DNA of 40,176 nt from Hyphomicrobiales bacterium (GCA_021775835.1 JAJFHC010000137.1:1-40176); one strand, 5' to 3'. Counted from the stretch's first letter, positions 17,067-25,882 are shown. A program made the numbers and translations. The notes: generated by a model not told the origin, from the sequence alone.

Positions 17067-19304
17067 ATGAGCGGATTTGCCGAAGCCCCTGCCCCCGATA
17101 TTGCCGGTTCCCAGCCCACAGGCGCCGAACTGGCAGCCTTTGTGCCGCATCGCCCGGCACGGCCTGAGAAGTCGGAAGGCGGCATTGCCCTGAAGCTTGA
17201 AGCCGAGTTTGAACCGGCCGGCGACCAGCCTGAAGCGATCCGCGACTTGGTGGACGGCGTCGATACTGCCGAACGCGACCAGGTTCTTCTGGGAGTCACC
17301 GGATCGGGCAAGACCTACACCATGGCCAAGGTAATCGAGGCCACCCAAAAGCCTGCCTTGATTCTAGCTCCCAACAAGACGCTCGCCGCCCAACTCTATG
17401 GTGAGTTCAAGTCATTCTTCCCGGACAATGCGGTGGAGTATTTCGTCTCCTACTACGATTACTATCAGCCTGAAGCCTACGTGCCGCGGACCGACACCTA
17501 CATCGAGAAGGAAAGCTCGATCAACGAGCAGATCGACCGCATGCGCCATGCCGCGACCCGGTCGCTGCTGGAACGTGACGATGTGGTGATCGTGGCCTCG
17601 GTCTCCTGCATTTACGGTATCGGCTCGGTGGAAACCTATACCGCCATGACATTCTCGTTGGACGTGGGCAGCCGCATCAACCGCAGTCAGCTCCTGGCTG
17701 ACTTGGTGGTGCTGCAGTACAAGCGCAACGACCAGGCTTTCCAGCGTGGCACCTTCCGCGTTCGCGGCGACACGATTGAGCTGTTCCCGGTCCACCTTGA
17801 AGATCGCGCTTGGCGGATTTCTCTGTTCGGCGACGAAGTTGAATCGATCACGGAATTCGATCCCCTGACCGGCCACAAGTCCGACCAGCTCAAGACCGTC
17901 AAGGTCTACGCAAACTCGCACTACGTGACGCCCCGGCCAACGCTCCAGCAGGCCATGAAGAGCATCAAGCAGGAGCTGGTGATCCGCCTGGAAGACCTGA
18001 ACGCCCAGGGCAAGCTGCTTGAGGCCCAACGGATTGAGCAGCGCACCACCTTTGATCTGGAAATGATCGATGCCACCGGCTCTTGTGCCGGCATCGAGAA
18101 CTATTCGCGCTATCTGACCGGCCGCAAGCAAGGCGAGCCGCCGCCAACCCTGTTTGAATACCTGCCCGACAATGCGCTTGTGTTCGTCGACGAAAGCCAT
18201 GTGACGATCCCGCAATTGGGTGGCATGTACCGCGGTGACTTTGCCCGCAAGGCAACCCTGTCCGAATTCGGCTTCCGCCTGCCATCGTGTCTGGACAACA
18301 GGCCGCTGAAGTTCGAAGAATGGGATGCCATGCGGCCCCAGTCGGTCTATGTGTCAGCCACACCCGGCAAATGGGAAATGGAACGCACCGGCGGCGTTTT
18401 CGCTGAGCAGGTCATCCGCCCAACCGGCCTCACCGATCCTGATATCGACATCCGGCCCGTCGGCACACAAGTCGACGACCTGATCGCCGAATGTCACGAG
18501 ATCGCAGCTCTTGGCCAACGTGTGCTGGTCACGACCCTGACCAAGCGTATGGCAGAGGACCTGACCGAATACATGCACGAACAGGGCATCAGGGTACGAT
18601 ACCTGCATTCCGATATCGATACGCTGGAACGCATCGAGATCATCCGCGACTTGAGGCTTGGCACCTTCGACGTGCTGATCGGCATCAACCTCCTGCGCGA
18701 GGGCCTCGACATTCCCGAATGCGCCCTGGTCGCCATTCTCGATGCCGACAAAGAAGGATTTCTGCGTTCGGAAACCTCACTGGTCCAGACCATTGGCCGT
18801 GCCGCGCGTAATGTCGACGGCCGCGTCATCCTTTACGCCGACAAGATCACCGGCTCGATGGAGCGCGCGATTTCGGAAACCAACCGGCGGCGCGAAAAGC
18901 AGGATGCCTACAACAAGGAACACAACATCACGCCGGAGAGCATCCGCAAGAACATCGGCGACATCCTGCAGAGCGTCTACGAGAAGGATCGCGTAACAGT
19001 CGACGCGGGCTTTGCCGAGGACGGCAATCTGATCGGCCACAACCTGCAGGCCCACATGGCGGACCTGGAAAAACGCATGCGCGACGCCGCCGCCGACCTG
19101 GAATTCGAGGAAGCCGCCCGCCTGCGCGACGAAATCAAGCGCCTCCAGGAAACCGAACTCCTGCTCGCCAACGACCCGCTGGCACGTCAGACCATGATCG
19201 AAGACAAGGCCGGCCGCCACGGCAAGACCGCCAAGCCCGGCTCAGCCTCCAGCCGCTCGTCGGGCGGCAAACCCGGCACCCGCACCTACCGCAAGAGCCG
19301 CTAA
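17067..19304 (+). CDS. uvrB: Excinuclease ABC subunit B
   Basis: The damage-verification helicase of nucleotide excision repair, about 745 residues from the ATG at 17067. It has the Walker [11 protein letters not shown], the beta-hairpin region [21 protein letters not shown], the DESH box (VFVDESHVT), motif [12 protein letters not shown] and a C-terminal UVR motif ([18 protein letters not shown]) for UvrC contact. An in-frame ATG at 16992 would add 25 residues that match nothing in the family and would place the start inside the inverted repeat at 16981, so the internal ATG is preferred; neither start has a strong ribosome-binding site. No alphaproteobacterial LexA box is visible upstream. 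The tail after the UVR motif is a basic, Ser/Gly-rich stretch. Confidence 0.97.
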   Translation: MSGFAEAPAPDIAGSQPTGAELAAFVPHRPARPEKSEGGIALKLEAEFEPAGDQPEAIRDLVDGVDTAERDQVLLGVTGSGKTYTMAKVIEATQKPALILAPNKTLAAQLYGEFKSFFPDNAVEYFVSYYDYYQPEAYVPRTDTYIEKESSINEQIDRMRHAATRSLLERDDVVIVASVSCIYGIGSVETYTAMTFSLDVGSRINRSQLLADLVVLQYKRNDQAFQRGTFRVRGDTIELFPVHLEDRAWRISLFGDEVESITEFDPLTGHKSDQLKTVKVYANSHYVTPRPTLQQAMKSIKQELVIRLEDLNAQGKLLEAQRIEQRTTFDLEMIDATGSCAGIENYSRYLTGRKQGEPPPTLFEYLPDNALVFVDESHVTIPQLGGMYRGDFARKATLSEFGFRLPSCLDNRPLKFEEWDAMRPQSVYVSATPGKWEMERTGGVFAEQVIRPTGLTDPDIDIRPVGTQVDDLIAECHEIAALGQRVLVTTLTKRMAEDLTEYMHEQGIRVRYLHSDIDTLERIEIIRDLRLGTFDVLIGINLLREGLDIPECALVAILDADKEGFLRSETSLVQTIGRAARNVDGRVILYADKITGSMERAISETNRRREKQDAYNKEHNITPESIRKNIGDILQSVYEKDRVTVDAGFAEDGNLIGHNLQAHMADLEKRMRDAAADLEFEEAARLRDEIKRLQETELLLANDPLARQTMIEDKAGRHGKTAKPGSASSRSSGGKPGTRTYRKSR

Positions 19305-19320
19305 GTCAGGTTTTGCGGAA

Positions 19321-19456
19321 GCCGTTCCCCGTACGCGATGCAGCACGCAATGCGGCCTTGCAGAGACGGGGCCGTGCCGAACGCCAGCCTTTGTGATTGA
19401 TATGATCCCGTATCTGCGAAACAACACTAACGTGTTGCGTCGCGTACGGGAAACGA
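19321..19456. repeat. Intergenic repeat family, copy 1
   Basis: First of two ~136-bp direct copies (the second at 19545-19680), offset about 225 bp and about 80% identical by eye. Shared blocks are GTTCCCCGT near the start, TTGCAGAGACGGGG, CTTTGTGATTGATA, GCGAAACAACAC, and the closing core GTCGCG(T/C)ACGG(G/A)AAACG. The gap 19305-19688 after uvrB holds only these repeats; the short open frames in it are repeat-derived and not genes. Confidence 0.75.
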
Positions 19457-19544
19457 GTTCTCGTGAGTCTTTCCTGTTTCCGTTTCGCGTTCGCATATTA
19501 ATACGCACCGGCATCGTTCCACGCACAGGCCGTTGAAACGGACC

Positions 19545-19680
19545 TCGTTCCCCGTCTCTGCAATGCAGCATGAAATGCTGCTTTGCAGAGACGGGGGCGT
19601 ACAGAACGCTGGCCTTTGTGATTGATACGGTCCCATGTCGGCGAAACAACACCGGCGTGTTGCGTCGCGCACGGAAAACG
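19545..19680. repeat. Intergenic repeat family, copy 2, with long hairpin
   Basis: Second ~136-bp copy. Its left part (19550-19596) is a near-perfect hairpin: a 14-bp stem (19550-19563 with 19583-19596, beginning CCCCGTCTCTG), then one T/T mismatch, then a 6-7-bp inner stem GCAGCAT/ATGCTGC closing on a 3-4-base loop. It ends eight bases before the stop codon of the GIY-YIG gene. Confidence 0.78.
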
Positions 19681-19688
19681 GGTGGTTG

Positions 19689-19997
19689 TCACTCCGAAAT
19701 CTTCCGATAGAGATCGGCCCAATCGGGATTCCCCGCCTCGATCAACTGCAACTTCCAGGCCCTGCGCCAGTTCTTCAACACATTTTCGCGCTCCAGAGCA
19801 GTCCGGACGTCCTGGTGTGCCTCCACATGAATGAGATACTTCAGGCTGTGGCGTGCAGTGAAACGATTTCCGACACCAAGTTTGTGCTGCCAGATTCGCT
19901 GTTGCAGATGCGTTGTGGCACCGACGTAGAGCACACCGCGAGGCCGGTTGGTCAAAATGTAGACCCAGGCCGTTCTGTCGTTGGCTGACCCATCCAT
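19689..19997 (-). CDS. Small GIY-YIG nuclease-family protein
   Basis: A 102-residue single-domain protein with the GIY-YIG fold: WVYILTN and GVLYVGATT as the two short motifs, an Arg in LQQRIWQHK, and a Glu in ALERENVLKNW for metal binding. Such stand-alone proteins (YhbQ/UPF0213-like) are common in alphaproteobacteria; their role is poorly known, with DNA repair, structure-specific cleavage or mobile-element association all possible. The frame continues far upstream, antisense to the RNase T2 gene, but the domain begins at the Met at 19997 and the upstream part is not like any protein. The gene sits between repeat copies on both sides (ends at 19680 and 20028). Confidence 0.82.
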   Translation of the reverse strand: MDGSANDRTAWVYILTNRPRGVLYVGATTHLQQRIWQHKLGVGNRFTARHSLKYLIHVEAHQDVRTALERENVLKNWRRAWKLQLIEAGNPDWADLYRKISE

Positions 19998-20027
19998 AAC
20001 CGTGAAACGAAGGAAGAAGCGGAATCC

Positions 20028-20078
20028 CGTTTCCCGTACGCTACGCATCACTACGTGCTGCATCGCGCACGGGAAACG
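20028..20078. repeat. Intergenic repeat family, short palindromic copy
   Basis: A 51-bp unit with CGTTTCCCGTACG (20028-20040) at one end and GCGCACGGGAAACG (20065-20078) at the other. These form an inverted repeat with one mismatch. The right half, GTGCTGCATCGCGCACGGG, is the same core as in the 21590-21831 copies. It lies between the GIY-YIG gene and the RNase T2 gene, 30 bases upstream of the nuclease start. Confidence 0.72.
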
Positions 20079-20168
20079 CCAGAGGCGCATCTCAGCGATT
20101 GCATCCCCTGCATGCCCTCTCCATAATCGCGCGCCTGTTTTAAAAACACCCGTTGGAGACTGCGTCAC

Positions 20169-20843
20169 GTGAACAGAACAAAAAGCTACGCTGGACTCAT
20201 CACTGCCCTGCTCGCACTTGGCGTCCTGGCGATCGCCTCGACCGCAAACGCCCGGGGCAAAGCCGGCAAGTTTGACTATTACACCCTCGCCCTGTCCTGG
20301 AGCCCCACCTACTGCCAGTCGGATGCCGGGCGCCGCGACCGGCAGCAATGCGGCGGGGGGCGCCGGTTCTCGTTTGTCGTGCACGGTCTTTGGCCCCAGT
20401 ACAACAAGGGCTGGCCGGAGCGTTGCCGTACACGCGAGAACTGGGTGTCGAAGGACACCATCAGCGGCATGCTCGACATCATGCCGTCGAAACGCCTGAT
20501 CATCCACGAATGGAAAAAACACGGAGTCTGTTCCGGCCTCCGCCAGGAGAGATATTTCTCCCTGACCCGGGAGTTGTTCTCGAACATCAAGATCCCGGCC
20601 CGGTACATTACCCCCAACCAGCACATCACGATCACGCCGGAACAGCTGAAGCTGGATTTCCTGAAAACCAACCGCTGGCTCGACCCTGGAGGAATCTCCG
20701 TCCAGTGCGGCAACAGGAAGGGGCGAGCCAACCTGCGCGAGGTGCGGCTGTGTTTCACCCGCAAGGGCAAGCCGCGCCGCTGCGGTGTCAATGAACGGCG
20801 GGCCTGCCGCGCGCGCCAACTCGTCATGCCGCCCGTGCGGTAG
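20169..20843 (+). CDS. RNase T2 family ribonuclease, exported
   Basis: A 224-residue protein with a signal peptide (about 1-28, LITALLALGVLAIASTANA) and an RNase T2 domain starting FDYYTLALSWSPTYC. Both active-site blocks are intact: CAS I FVVHGLWPQ and CAS II HEWKKHGVC, each with the catalytic His. There are several Cys pairs, as expected for a periplasmic or secreted enzyme. It should cut RNA through 2',3'-cyclic phosphates, like RNase I of enterics. The start is a GTG at 20169 with GGAG about 11 bases upstream. The C-terminus is Arg-rich. It lies inside the repeat patch. Confidence 0.93.
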   Translation: MNRTKSYAGLITALLALGVLAIASTANARGKAGKFDYYTLALSWSPTYCQSDAGRRDRQQCGGGRRFSFVVHGLWPQYNKGWPERCRTRENWVSKDTISGMLDIMPSKRLIIHEWKKHGVCSGLRQERYFSLTRELFSNIKIPARYITPNQHITITPEQLKLDFLKTNRWLDPGGISVQCGNRKGRANLREVRLCFTRKGKPRRCGVNERRACRARQLVMPPVR

Positions 20844-20925
20844 AACGGGCCCGGTGCCGAACTTGTGATTTCGCACCGGATCGACCGGTCTTTAAATTCG
20901 GGGGGTTGTTGTCATTGGAGTTGTC

Positions 20926-21567
20926 ATGATCAAGCTGCGTTCCCTCCACCCTTTATTCATTGTCGTCACCCTTATCGTCCTCGCCGTCATAACCACTGTC
21001 GGCGTCGCCTGGGCGCAGACTTCCGCCCAGGATCCGGCCCAGAACAAGAAACCGGAACAGGGAGCGCAGAGTGGCGAAGCCAAGCCACCGCAAACCATAC
21101 CGCCTGGCGAAGGCACCATGACGCTCGGTCAAATCGACAGGATCGTCAAACGGCTCGATGGCAAGGCGCAGAGAACCAATGACAACTGGCAACTGACCGT
21201 CGAAAAGGTGCCTGTGATCATCGTCACCGACAAAAACCACGACCGCATGCGCATCCTCGTGGCGGTGCGCAAGACCGACGACCTGAAACCGGAAGAACTG
21301 CAGCGCATGATGCAGGCAAACTTCGATTCAGCCCTCGATTCCCGTTATGCCATCGCCAACAAGATCCTGTGGTCGACCTACATTCACCCCCTGAGGGCCC
21401 TTCACGACCGCCAGTTCATTGCGGCCATCGGCCAGACCGTCAACCTGGCCCTTACCTTTGGCTCGAGCTATTCGTCAGGCCTGTTGCTGTTCGGCGGCGG
21501 CGACAGCAAAGGCATTATCCAGCGTCAGCTGATCGACCGCCTGCTCAAGAAGGGGCAACCGATTTAG
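20926..21567 (+). CDS. Exported protein of unknown function
   Basis: A 213-residue protein. The first ~31 residues are a signal peptide or anchor (hydrophobic 10-28, cleavage possible after AWA). A Gln/Pro/Lys-rich linker (31-62) follows, then a domain beginning GTMTLGQIDRIVKRLDG with TVEKVPVIIVTDKNHDRMRILVAVRKTDDLKPEELQRMM. The alternation of strand and helix recalls the small YbjN/CesT-like alpha-beta fold, but I cannot assign it. The end is Gly/Ser-rich (GSSYSSGLLLFGGGDS). It follows the RNase T2 gene by 82 bp on the same strand, so the two could be co-transcribed. Confidence 0.7.
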   Translation: MIKLRSLHPLFIVVTLIVLAVITTVGVAWAQTSAQDPAQNKKPEQGAQSGEAKPPQTIPPGEGTMTLGQIDRIVKRLDGKAQRTNDNWQLTVEKVPVIIVTDKNHDRMRILVAVRKTDDLKPEELQRMMQANFDSALDSRYAIANKILWSTYIHPLRALHDRQFIAAIGQTVNLALTFGSSYSSGLLLFGGGDSKGIIQRQLIDRLLKKGQPI

Positions 21568-21589
21568 ATTCGGTCAACTACACCCGTTC

Positions 21590-21831
21590 CCGGACACGTG
21601 AAGCGTGAGCCGAGGCCGTTCCCTACACCAGCGCTTGCATTTGGCGCGATCCCGGATCTGCGAAGCAGCACTGACGTGCCGCATCGCGCACGGGAAACGA
21701 ATTCCATTCACCGGATGCGCGAAGCGTGAGCTGGAGGCGTTCCAGATAAAGGCGTTTGCGTTGGGGACGATTCCGTATCTGCGAAGCAGCTTTGGCGTGC
21801 TGCATCGCGCCACGGGAAACGTCTCCGTTCA
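21590..21831. repeat. Two tandem 121-bp repeat units
   Basis: Units 21590-21710 and 21711-21831 repeat at exactly 121 bp, with a CCGG at the start of each and a third CCGG at 21832. Shared blocks are GAAGCGTGAGC, GGC(C/G)GTTCC, ATCTGCGAAGCAGC, and the core GCATCGCGC(C)ACGGGAAACG. The ATCTGCGAA and core parts link them to the copies at 19321-20078. The gap 21568-21897 holds nothing else. Confidence 0.8.
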
Positions 21832-21897
21832 CCGGACCTGATCCGGTGCCTGCTCGCCTCTCCCCCCACCACATCGTTCGCTGAACACGAAAAGCAA

Positions 21898-23244
21898 TCA
21901 GGAAGGCACCACGTCGAAGGCGATGCTGATCCGCCGAGTGTCGGACTCGAACGGGATCGTGCGGTGGAACATGTAGGCGGGGAACAGAATCATCATGCCT
22001 TCGCTGGGCTGGAAGGCCTTGTCCGGCGGGGTTGCCCGGCAATGTAGTTCGTCGGGCGGACGGCCCACTTCGAACCCGCCTGTAAAGTCGTCCAGACCGT
22101 CACCGCCGGTTGACGACACCTCGTCCGGCACGCGGACGTAATAGACACCGCTCAGATAGCCGTCCTCGTGGATATGAGGCTGCTGGTTGCCGGAACCGTG
22201 CAGCACGGCGCCCCAGATTTGCAAATGCCACTCGTCCGGGCTGCGCTGCAGGAACGGATGGCCGGGGTCGATACCCACATTGTGCTTGTAGTCTTCGATT
22301 GCCGCGCGAATACACTCTTCGAGATCTGCAACTGGGCCGGGATTGTCATCCAGAAGGCGCGGTGCGATTTGCAGTTTGGGATGGTGCCATGTGGGATGGT
22401 CGACCGGCGGTGTCGCCAGGTGTGGATGAGACATGATGTGGGTCTCAAGCGCATCGTTGAAGGCCGCCAGCGACCCGAAGGCCGGTGGCACAGCCACCTC
22501 ATGGGTGCGCACCAGTCTGTCGTAGTCGAGCAGCAGGTCCGTCGTTGCCCGGTCGCCGATCTCGCTGGCGCCGAGACTTGCAAACGACAGCGCCTCGGTG
22601 TTACCGGGATCACGCGCGAGCCACTCCGATGTCAGGCTGACGAGAGATCCCACGTCGCCGGTCTCAAGCAGAGCCGCCGACAGATTGTTGTACACATAGA
22701 CCAGTCCGGGACGATCCCGCAAAACCCGCTGATAAAGTTCAATCGCGTCCTTGAGCTCGCCTTTCTTGTGCAACACGACGGCCAGTGTCGAGAGGGCATC
22801 GAAATGATCGGGTTCTAGCGACAACACATGGCGTGCAGCCGTTTCAGCCGTATCGAGTTCCCCCAGCTTTTCGCTGATATCGGCGATCAACGCCGGCGCC
22901 CGCATCAGTTCAGGGGCTTTGTTTGCCGATTTCTTGAGAGCGATCAGAGCCAGTCTGGGCGCCGGAATTTCATGAAATGCCAGCCCGAGTTCATAAAAAG
23001 CATCAGCGTCGGCGTCTTCTTTTTCCAGAACCCCGAGCAAACCTCGGTAGACCTCACGGGCATCATCAGGGAAGCCCGCTTCAGCTGCAATCCTGCCAAT
23101 GAAAGACAGGAGATCCCGGTCGCCCGGCGCGCGATTCAACAGCCGCTGGCAGTCAGCCAGCGCTTCCTTTTGGCGACCGGCCTTGAAATGCTCCTCCGCC
23201 TGCTCTTTTAGCTCTGACGTTTCAGGGAGGACTGATGAATTCAT
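21898..23244 (-). CDS. TPR protein with C-terminal 2OG-Fe(II) oxygenase domain
   Basis: A 448-residue protein. Residues about 10-230 are tetratricopeptide-like repeats (EEHFKAGRQKEALADCQRLLNRAPGDRD, AIELYQRVLRDRPGLVYVYNNLSAALLETGD). Residues about 300-446 are a putative 2-oxoglutarate/Fe(II) dioxygenase with metal ligands in HIHEDGYLSGVYYV (His357, Glu/Asp after His359), the distal His427 in MFHRTIPF, and Arg in DTRRISIAFDVVP. Such proteins probably hydroxylate a protein or small molecule; nothing more is known. The ATG at 23244 is chosen over a GTG at 23277, which has no ribosome-binding site. The gene stands alone between the repeat patch and the MFS gene. Confidence 0.85.
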   Translation of the reverse strand: MNSSVLPETSELKEQAEEHFKAGRQKEALADCQRLLNRAPGDRDLLSFIGRIAAEAGFPDDAREVYRGLLGVLEKEDADADAFYELGLAFHEIPAPRLALIALKKSANKAPELMRAPALIADISEKLGELDTAETAARHVLSLEPDHFDALSTLAVVLHKKGELKDAIELYQRVLRDRPGLVYVYNNLSAALLETGDVGSLVSLTSEWLARDPGNTEALSFASLGASEIGDRATTDLLLDYDRLVRTHEVAVPPAFGSLAAFNDALETHIMSHPHLATPPVDHPTWHHPKLQIAPRLLDDNPGPVADLEECIRAAIEDYKHNVGIDPGHPFLQRSPDEWHLQIWGAVLHGSGNQQPHIHEDGYLSGVYYVRVPDEVSSTGGDGLDDFTGGFEVGRPPDELHCRATPPDKAFQPSEGMMILFPAYMFHRTIPFESDTRRISIAFDVVPS

Positions 23245-23595
23245 GATGCCACCGGGAGATTCTGCCAACCCGGACACGCCTACACCAAAAGGAGGCTGTT
23301 TCCAACACCTAGGGCGTCATCCGCCACACTGAATCAATTTGACCCGTTTTGCGCGTCTGTTGGCAAGGCACGGTTCCCGCCGTGGTCCGGTTGACCACAA
23401 GGGAGCCGTAACGCCGACCAGCGGGCTCGAAAAACTGGCCTCCGGTGGGCCAAATCAGCTCATCGGTGTCGTTGCAAAGCTTGCCCGATGCACCGCATCG
23501 CGCTGCTCTCCGCGCCTAACCGAGTGAACTGATTTGGCTCCATCAAATGGTTCAGTGTGGTCGGATTATGCCCCAGCGAAACACAATTCCGGTAT
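23245..23595. other. Gap with a MITE-like inverted-repeat element (23449-23538)
   Basis: No gene is seen in this 351-bp gap. GCCAAATCAG (23449-23458) and CTGATTTGGC (23529-23538) are perfect inverted ends of a ~90-bp segment. The similarity extends inward: one end reads on as CTCATCGGT and the other, on the opposite strand, as TTCACTCGGT. This looks like a short element with ~20-bp terminal inverted repeats. I see no clear target-site duplication and no transposase nearby. Confidence 0.4.
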
Positions 23596-24822
23596 TCACT
23601 TATCCTGCGACTTGCGCGCCAGTCGGAAAATCGCCGGACTCGTGCGCATGAACGCGGTGAAACGCGATCTTTGCACCATGGGCACCTGCGGGCGGCGGCG
23701 TAGTCTGTAGAGCACAAACAGCAGAAACCCGCTGTGCATGGCGGTTGTGTAGGTGAAGATCGCCTGCGGCCCGAACTGTTCGATCACAACCGAGGCCGCA
23801 AACGGCCCGATTGAAGCGCCGACACCAAAAACGAACATCAGGCTTGCCGAGACACTGACGAACTCGCCCGGTTCAACCAGATCGCTGGCGTGGGCGATTG
23901 AAAGGGAATAGAGCGGCAGGGCAAAGGCACCGAACATCATGGCCCCCAGATAGATCAGTGTCACATTGCTGCCGTCGAGCAGCGACAGAAGAAAGCCTCC
24001 CAGAGCCGCCCCCGATGTCGCCAGGACAACGATCCAGCGCCTGTTGTAGCGGTCAGACAGCCATCCCAGGGGCAACTGCAGAAGTGCCCCTCCGACGACG
24101 CCGGCACTGACGAAGATGGCGATCTGTCCCGCATCCAGCCCCATATCGGTGGCATAGACCGGCCCCACAAGACGGAACGCGCTGTTGGTCAGCCCGATGG
24201 TGAGACAGCCGGCCACCGCCAAAGGCGATAGCAACCACACTCTCTTGATCAGAAGACCGTGCACCTCGGGAGGTTTTGGCGAGGGCCCGCGCGAAAGGGA
24301 TACCGGCACCAGGGCAATGCAGAAAAATATTGCCACGACACAGAACAGGGCGAAACTGGAAGCGCCGAAAACCGGCAGCAGAAACTGCGCGCCCGTGACT
24401 GCGCAAAGGTCGACGGTGCGATAGAGACCCAGAACCTGGCCACGGTCTGCATTGCCGGCCCGCTCGTTCAACCAGCTTTCGATCGCCATGGACAACACCG
24501 CAAACGAAAAACCGGTCGCAAACCGCATTCCCATCCACATGAAGGGGTCGATCACAAGGATCATGAAAAGTGCGGCAGAAGCGGCAATCGCGGCAAAGGC
24601 TGCAAAGGCGCGGATATGGCCCACGCCGCCGATCACCTGGGGGCCGTAGCGGCACCCAAGCAGCATTCCCAGATAATACGTCGTCCCGAACAGGCCGATG
24701 ATGGTTGGGCTGAACCCTTCCAGGCCGCCGCGCACCGCAATCAGGGTTCCCTGCAAGCCGTTTCCGGCAAGAAGGATACCGGACGCGATCAGGACCGGTA
24801 GTATGTCGCCGATGTTTCGCAT
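23596..24822 (-). CDS. MFS transporter (YcaD-like)
   Basis: A 408-residue inner-membrane protein with about 12 hydrophobic helices in two halves. It has the motif-A-like GWLSDRYNRRWIV loop between helices of the second half and RFATGFSFAVLSMAIESWLNERAG in the first half. This is typical of the YcaD/unknown-substrate branch of the major facilitator superfamily, in which the ESWLN motif is conserved. Substrate and direction are unknown. The Met at 24822 fits the first helix. It is divergent from the AIM24-family gene. Confidence 0.9.
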   Translation of the reverse strand: MRNIGDILPVLIASGILLAGNGLQGTLIAVRGGLEGFSPTIIGLFGTTYYLGMLLGCRYGPQVIGGVGHIRAFAAFAAIAASAALFMILVIDPFMWMGMRFATGFSFAVLSMAIESWLNERAGNADRGQVLGLYRTVDLCAVTGAQFLLPVFGASSFALFCVVAIFFCIALVPVSLSRGPSPKPPEVHGLLIKRVWLLSPLAVAGCLTIGLTNSAFRLVGPVYATDMGLDAGQIAIFVSAGVVGGALLQLPLGWLSDRYNRRWIVVLATSGAALGGFLLSLLDGSNVTLIYLGAMMFGAFALPLYSLSIAHASDLVEPGEFVSVSASLMFVFGVGASIGPFAASVVIEQFGPQAIFTYTTAMHSGFLLFVLYRLRRRPQVPMVQRSRFTAFMRTSPAIFRLARKSQDK

Positions 24823-24965
24823 GGAACGGGGCTGAACCGCCCCTCTTCTTCATTCAGACTCGGCCCCGATCATGAGCGTAATTCATCGACCCCGCAAATG
24901 CATTTTCCACATACCTGCCGTGTGGCAAACACAATTCAGGGTCTCGTGCTTGCGCCGGCATCGAC

Positions 24966-24971
24966 TATAAT
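24966..24971 (+). promoter_or_regulatory. Possible -10 box for the AIM24-family gene
   Basis: TATAAT lies 59 bases upstream of the ATG at 25031 in the divergent gap. No good -35 hexamer is seen at 16-18 bases spacing, so this rests on the -10 match and position alone. Confidence 0.3.
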
Positions 24972-25030
24972 GACCGATCATATTGTCTCTTCAGCCTTGA
25001 TGGCGGTTTAAAAACATTGAGAGGTTTGCC

Positions 25031-25882
25031 ATGGTCTTCGGTTCCGTTCCCCAAATCCAGATAGCGCGTCACTCCCGCACCGAGGGCGTCGCGGATGACA
25101 TCGACTTTGAGATCAAGGGTTCGGAAATGCAGTTCGTCGAGGTCGAACTCGATCCCGGCGAGAGCGCCATCTCCGAAGCCGGCTCAATGATGTTCAAACA
25201 CCCGGCCGTGACCATGAACACGGTATTCGGCGACGGTTCCGAGCAGGAAAACGGTCTGTTCGACAAACTGCTGGGCGCCGGCAAGCGGCTGATCACAGGA
25301 GAAAGCCTCTTCACCACGGTCTTCACCCACGAAGGCCAGGGCAAGGCAAGGGTCGGCTTCGCCTCGCCTTATCCGGGTCATATCCTGGCCATCAAACTCG
25401 ATGAGGTCGGCGGCAGGCTGGTCTGCCAGAAAGATGCGTTCCTGTGTGCGGCAAAAGGGGTCTCGCTCGGCATCTTCTTTCAGCAGAAGGTCATGACGGG
25501 GTTGTTCGGCGGCGAAGGTTTTATCATGCAGTCGCTTGACGGCGACGGCTGGGTGTTTGTCCATGTGGGCGGCACGGTTGTCGAAAAGCAACTGGCAGCA
25601 GGCGAGGAATTTCACGTCGACACCGGCTGTGTCGCTGCCATGACGTCTGGCGTCGATTTCGATCTCGTGAAGGCAGGCTCCATCAAATCGATGATCTTCG
25701 GCGGTGAAGGCGTCTTTTTTGCCAAGCTCACCGGTCCCGGCAAGGTCTGGATCCAGAGCCTGCCGTTCTCGCGCCTCGCCGGGCGCATGTTTGCCGCCAC
25801 GCCCCAGATGGGCGGGCGCGACAAGGGCGAAGGTTCCGTCCTGGGCGGACTGGGTGACATTCTTGACGGCGACAGATATTAG
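25031..25882 (+). CDS. AIM24/TIGR00266-family protein
   Basis: A 283-residue protein of the AIM24 family, a beta-rich fold of tryptophan-RNA-binding-attenuator-like type. It has FEIKGSEMQFVEVELDPGESAISEAGSMMF at the N-terminus, then GEGFIMQSLDGDGWVFVHVGGTVVEKQL and the closing GPGKVWIQSLPFSRLAGRM. Bacterial members have no established function; the yeast namesake acts in mitochondrial inner-membrane organisation. GAGG lies six bases before the ATG. It is divergent from the MFS gene and 91 bp upstream of the large helicase-nuclease on the same strand; a shared transcript is possible but not shown. Confidence 0.9.
   Translation: MVFGSVPQIQIARHSRTEGVADDIDFEIKGSEMQFVEVELDPGESAISEAGSMMFKHPAVTMNTVFGDGSEQENGLFDKLLGAGKRLITGESLFTTVFTHEGQGKARVGFASPYPGHILAIKLDEVGGRLVCQKDAFLCAAKGVSLGIFFQQKVMTGLFGGEGFIMQSLDGDGWVFVHVGGTVVEKQLAAGEEFHVDTGCVAAMTSGVDFDLVKAGSIKSMIFGGEGVFFAKLTGPGKVWIQSLPFSRLAGRMFAATPQMGGRDKGEGSVLGGLGDILDGDRY

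Noticed and set aside
19242..19722. Several overlapping minus-strand frames with repeated peptide blocks after uvrB
   Set aside because: The repeated peptides are translations of the DNA repeats at 19321 and 19545 in different frames; there is no ribosome-binding site and no family resemblance.
20000..20876. Long minus-strand open frame running into the GIY-YIG gene, antisense to RNase T2
   Set aside because: The RNase T2 gene on the plus strand has a signal peptide and both active-site motifs, while the antisense translation resembles no protein family. Only the last 102 codons (GIY-YIG) are real.
19321..21831. CRISPR array
   Set aside because: The repeats are 50-136 bp, irregularly spaced and diverged, and there are no cas genes; this is an interspersed or tandem repeat family.
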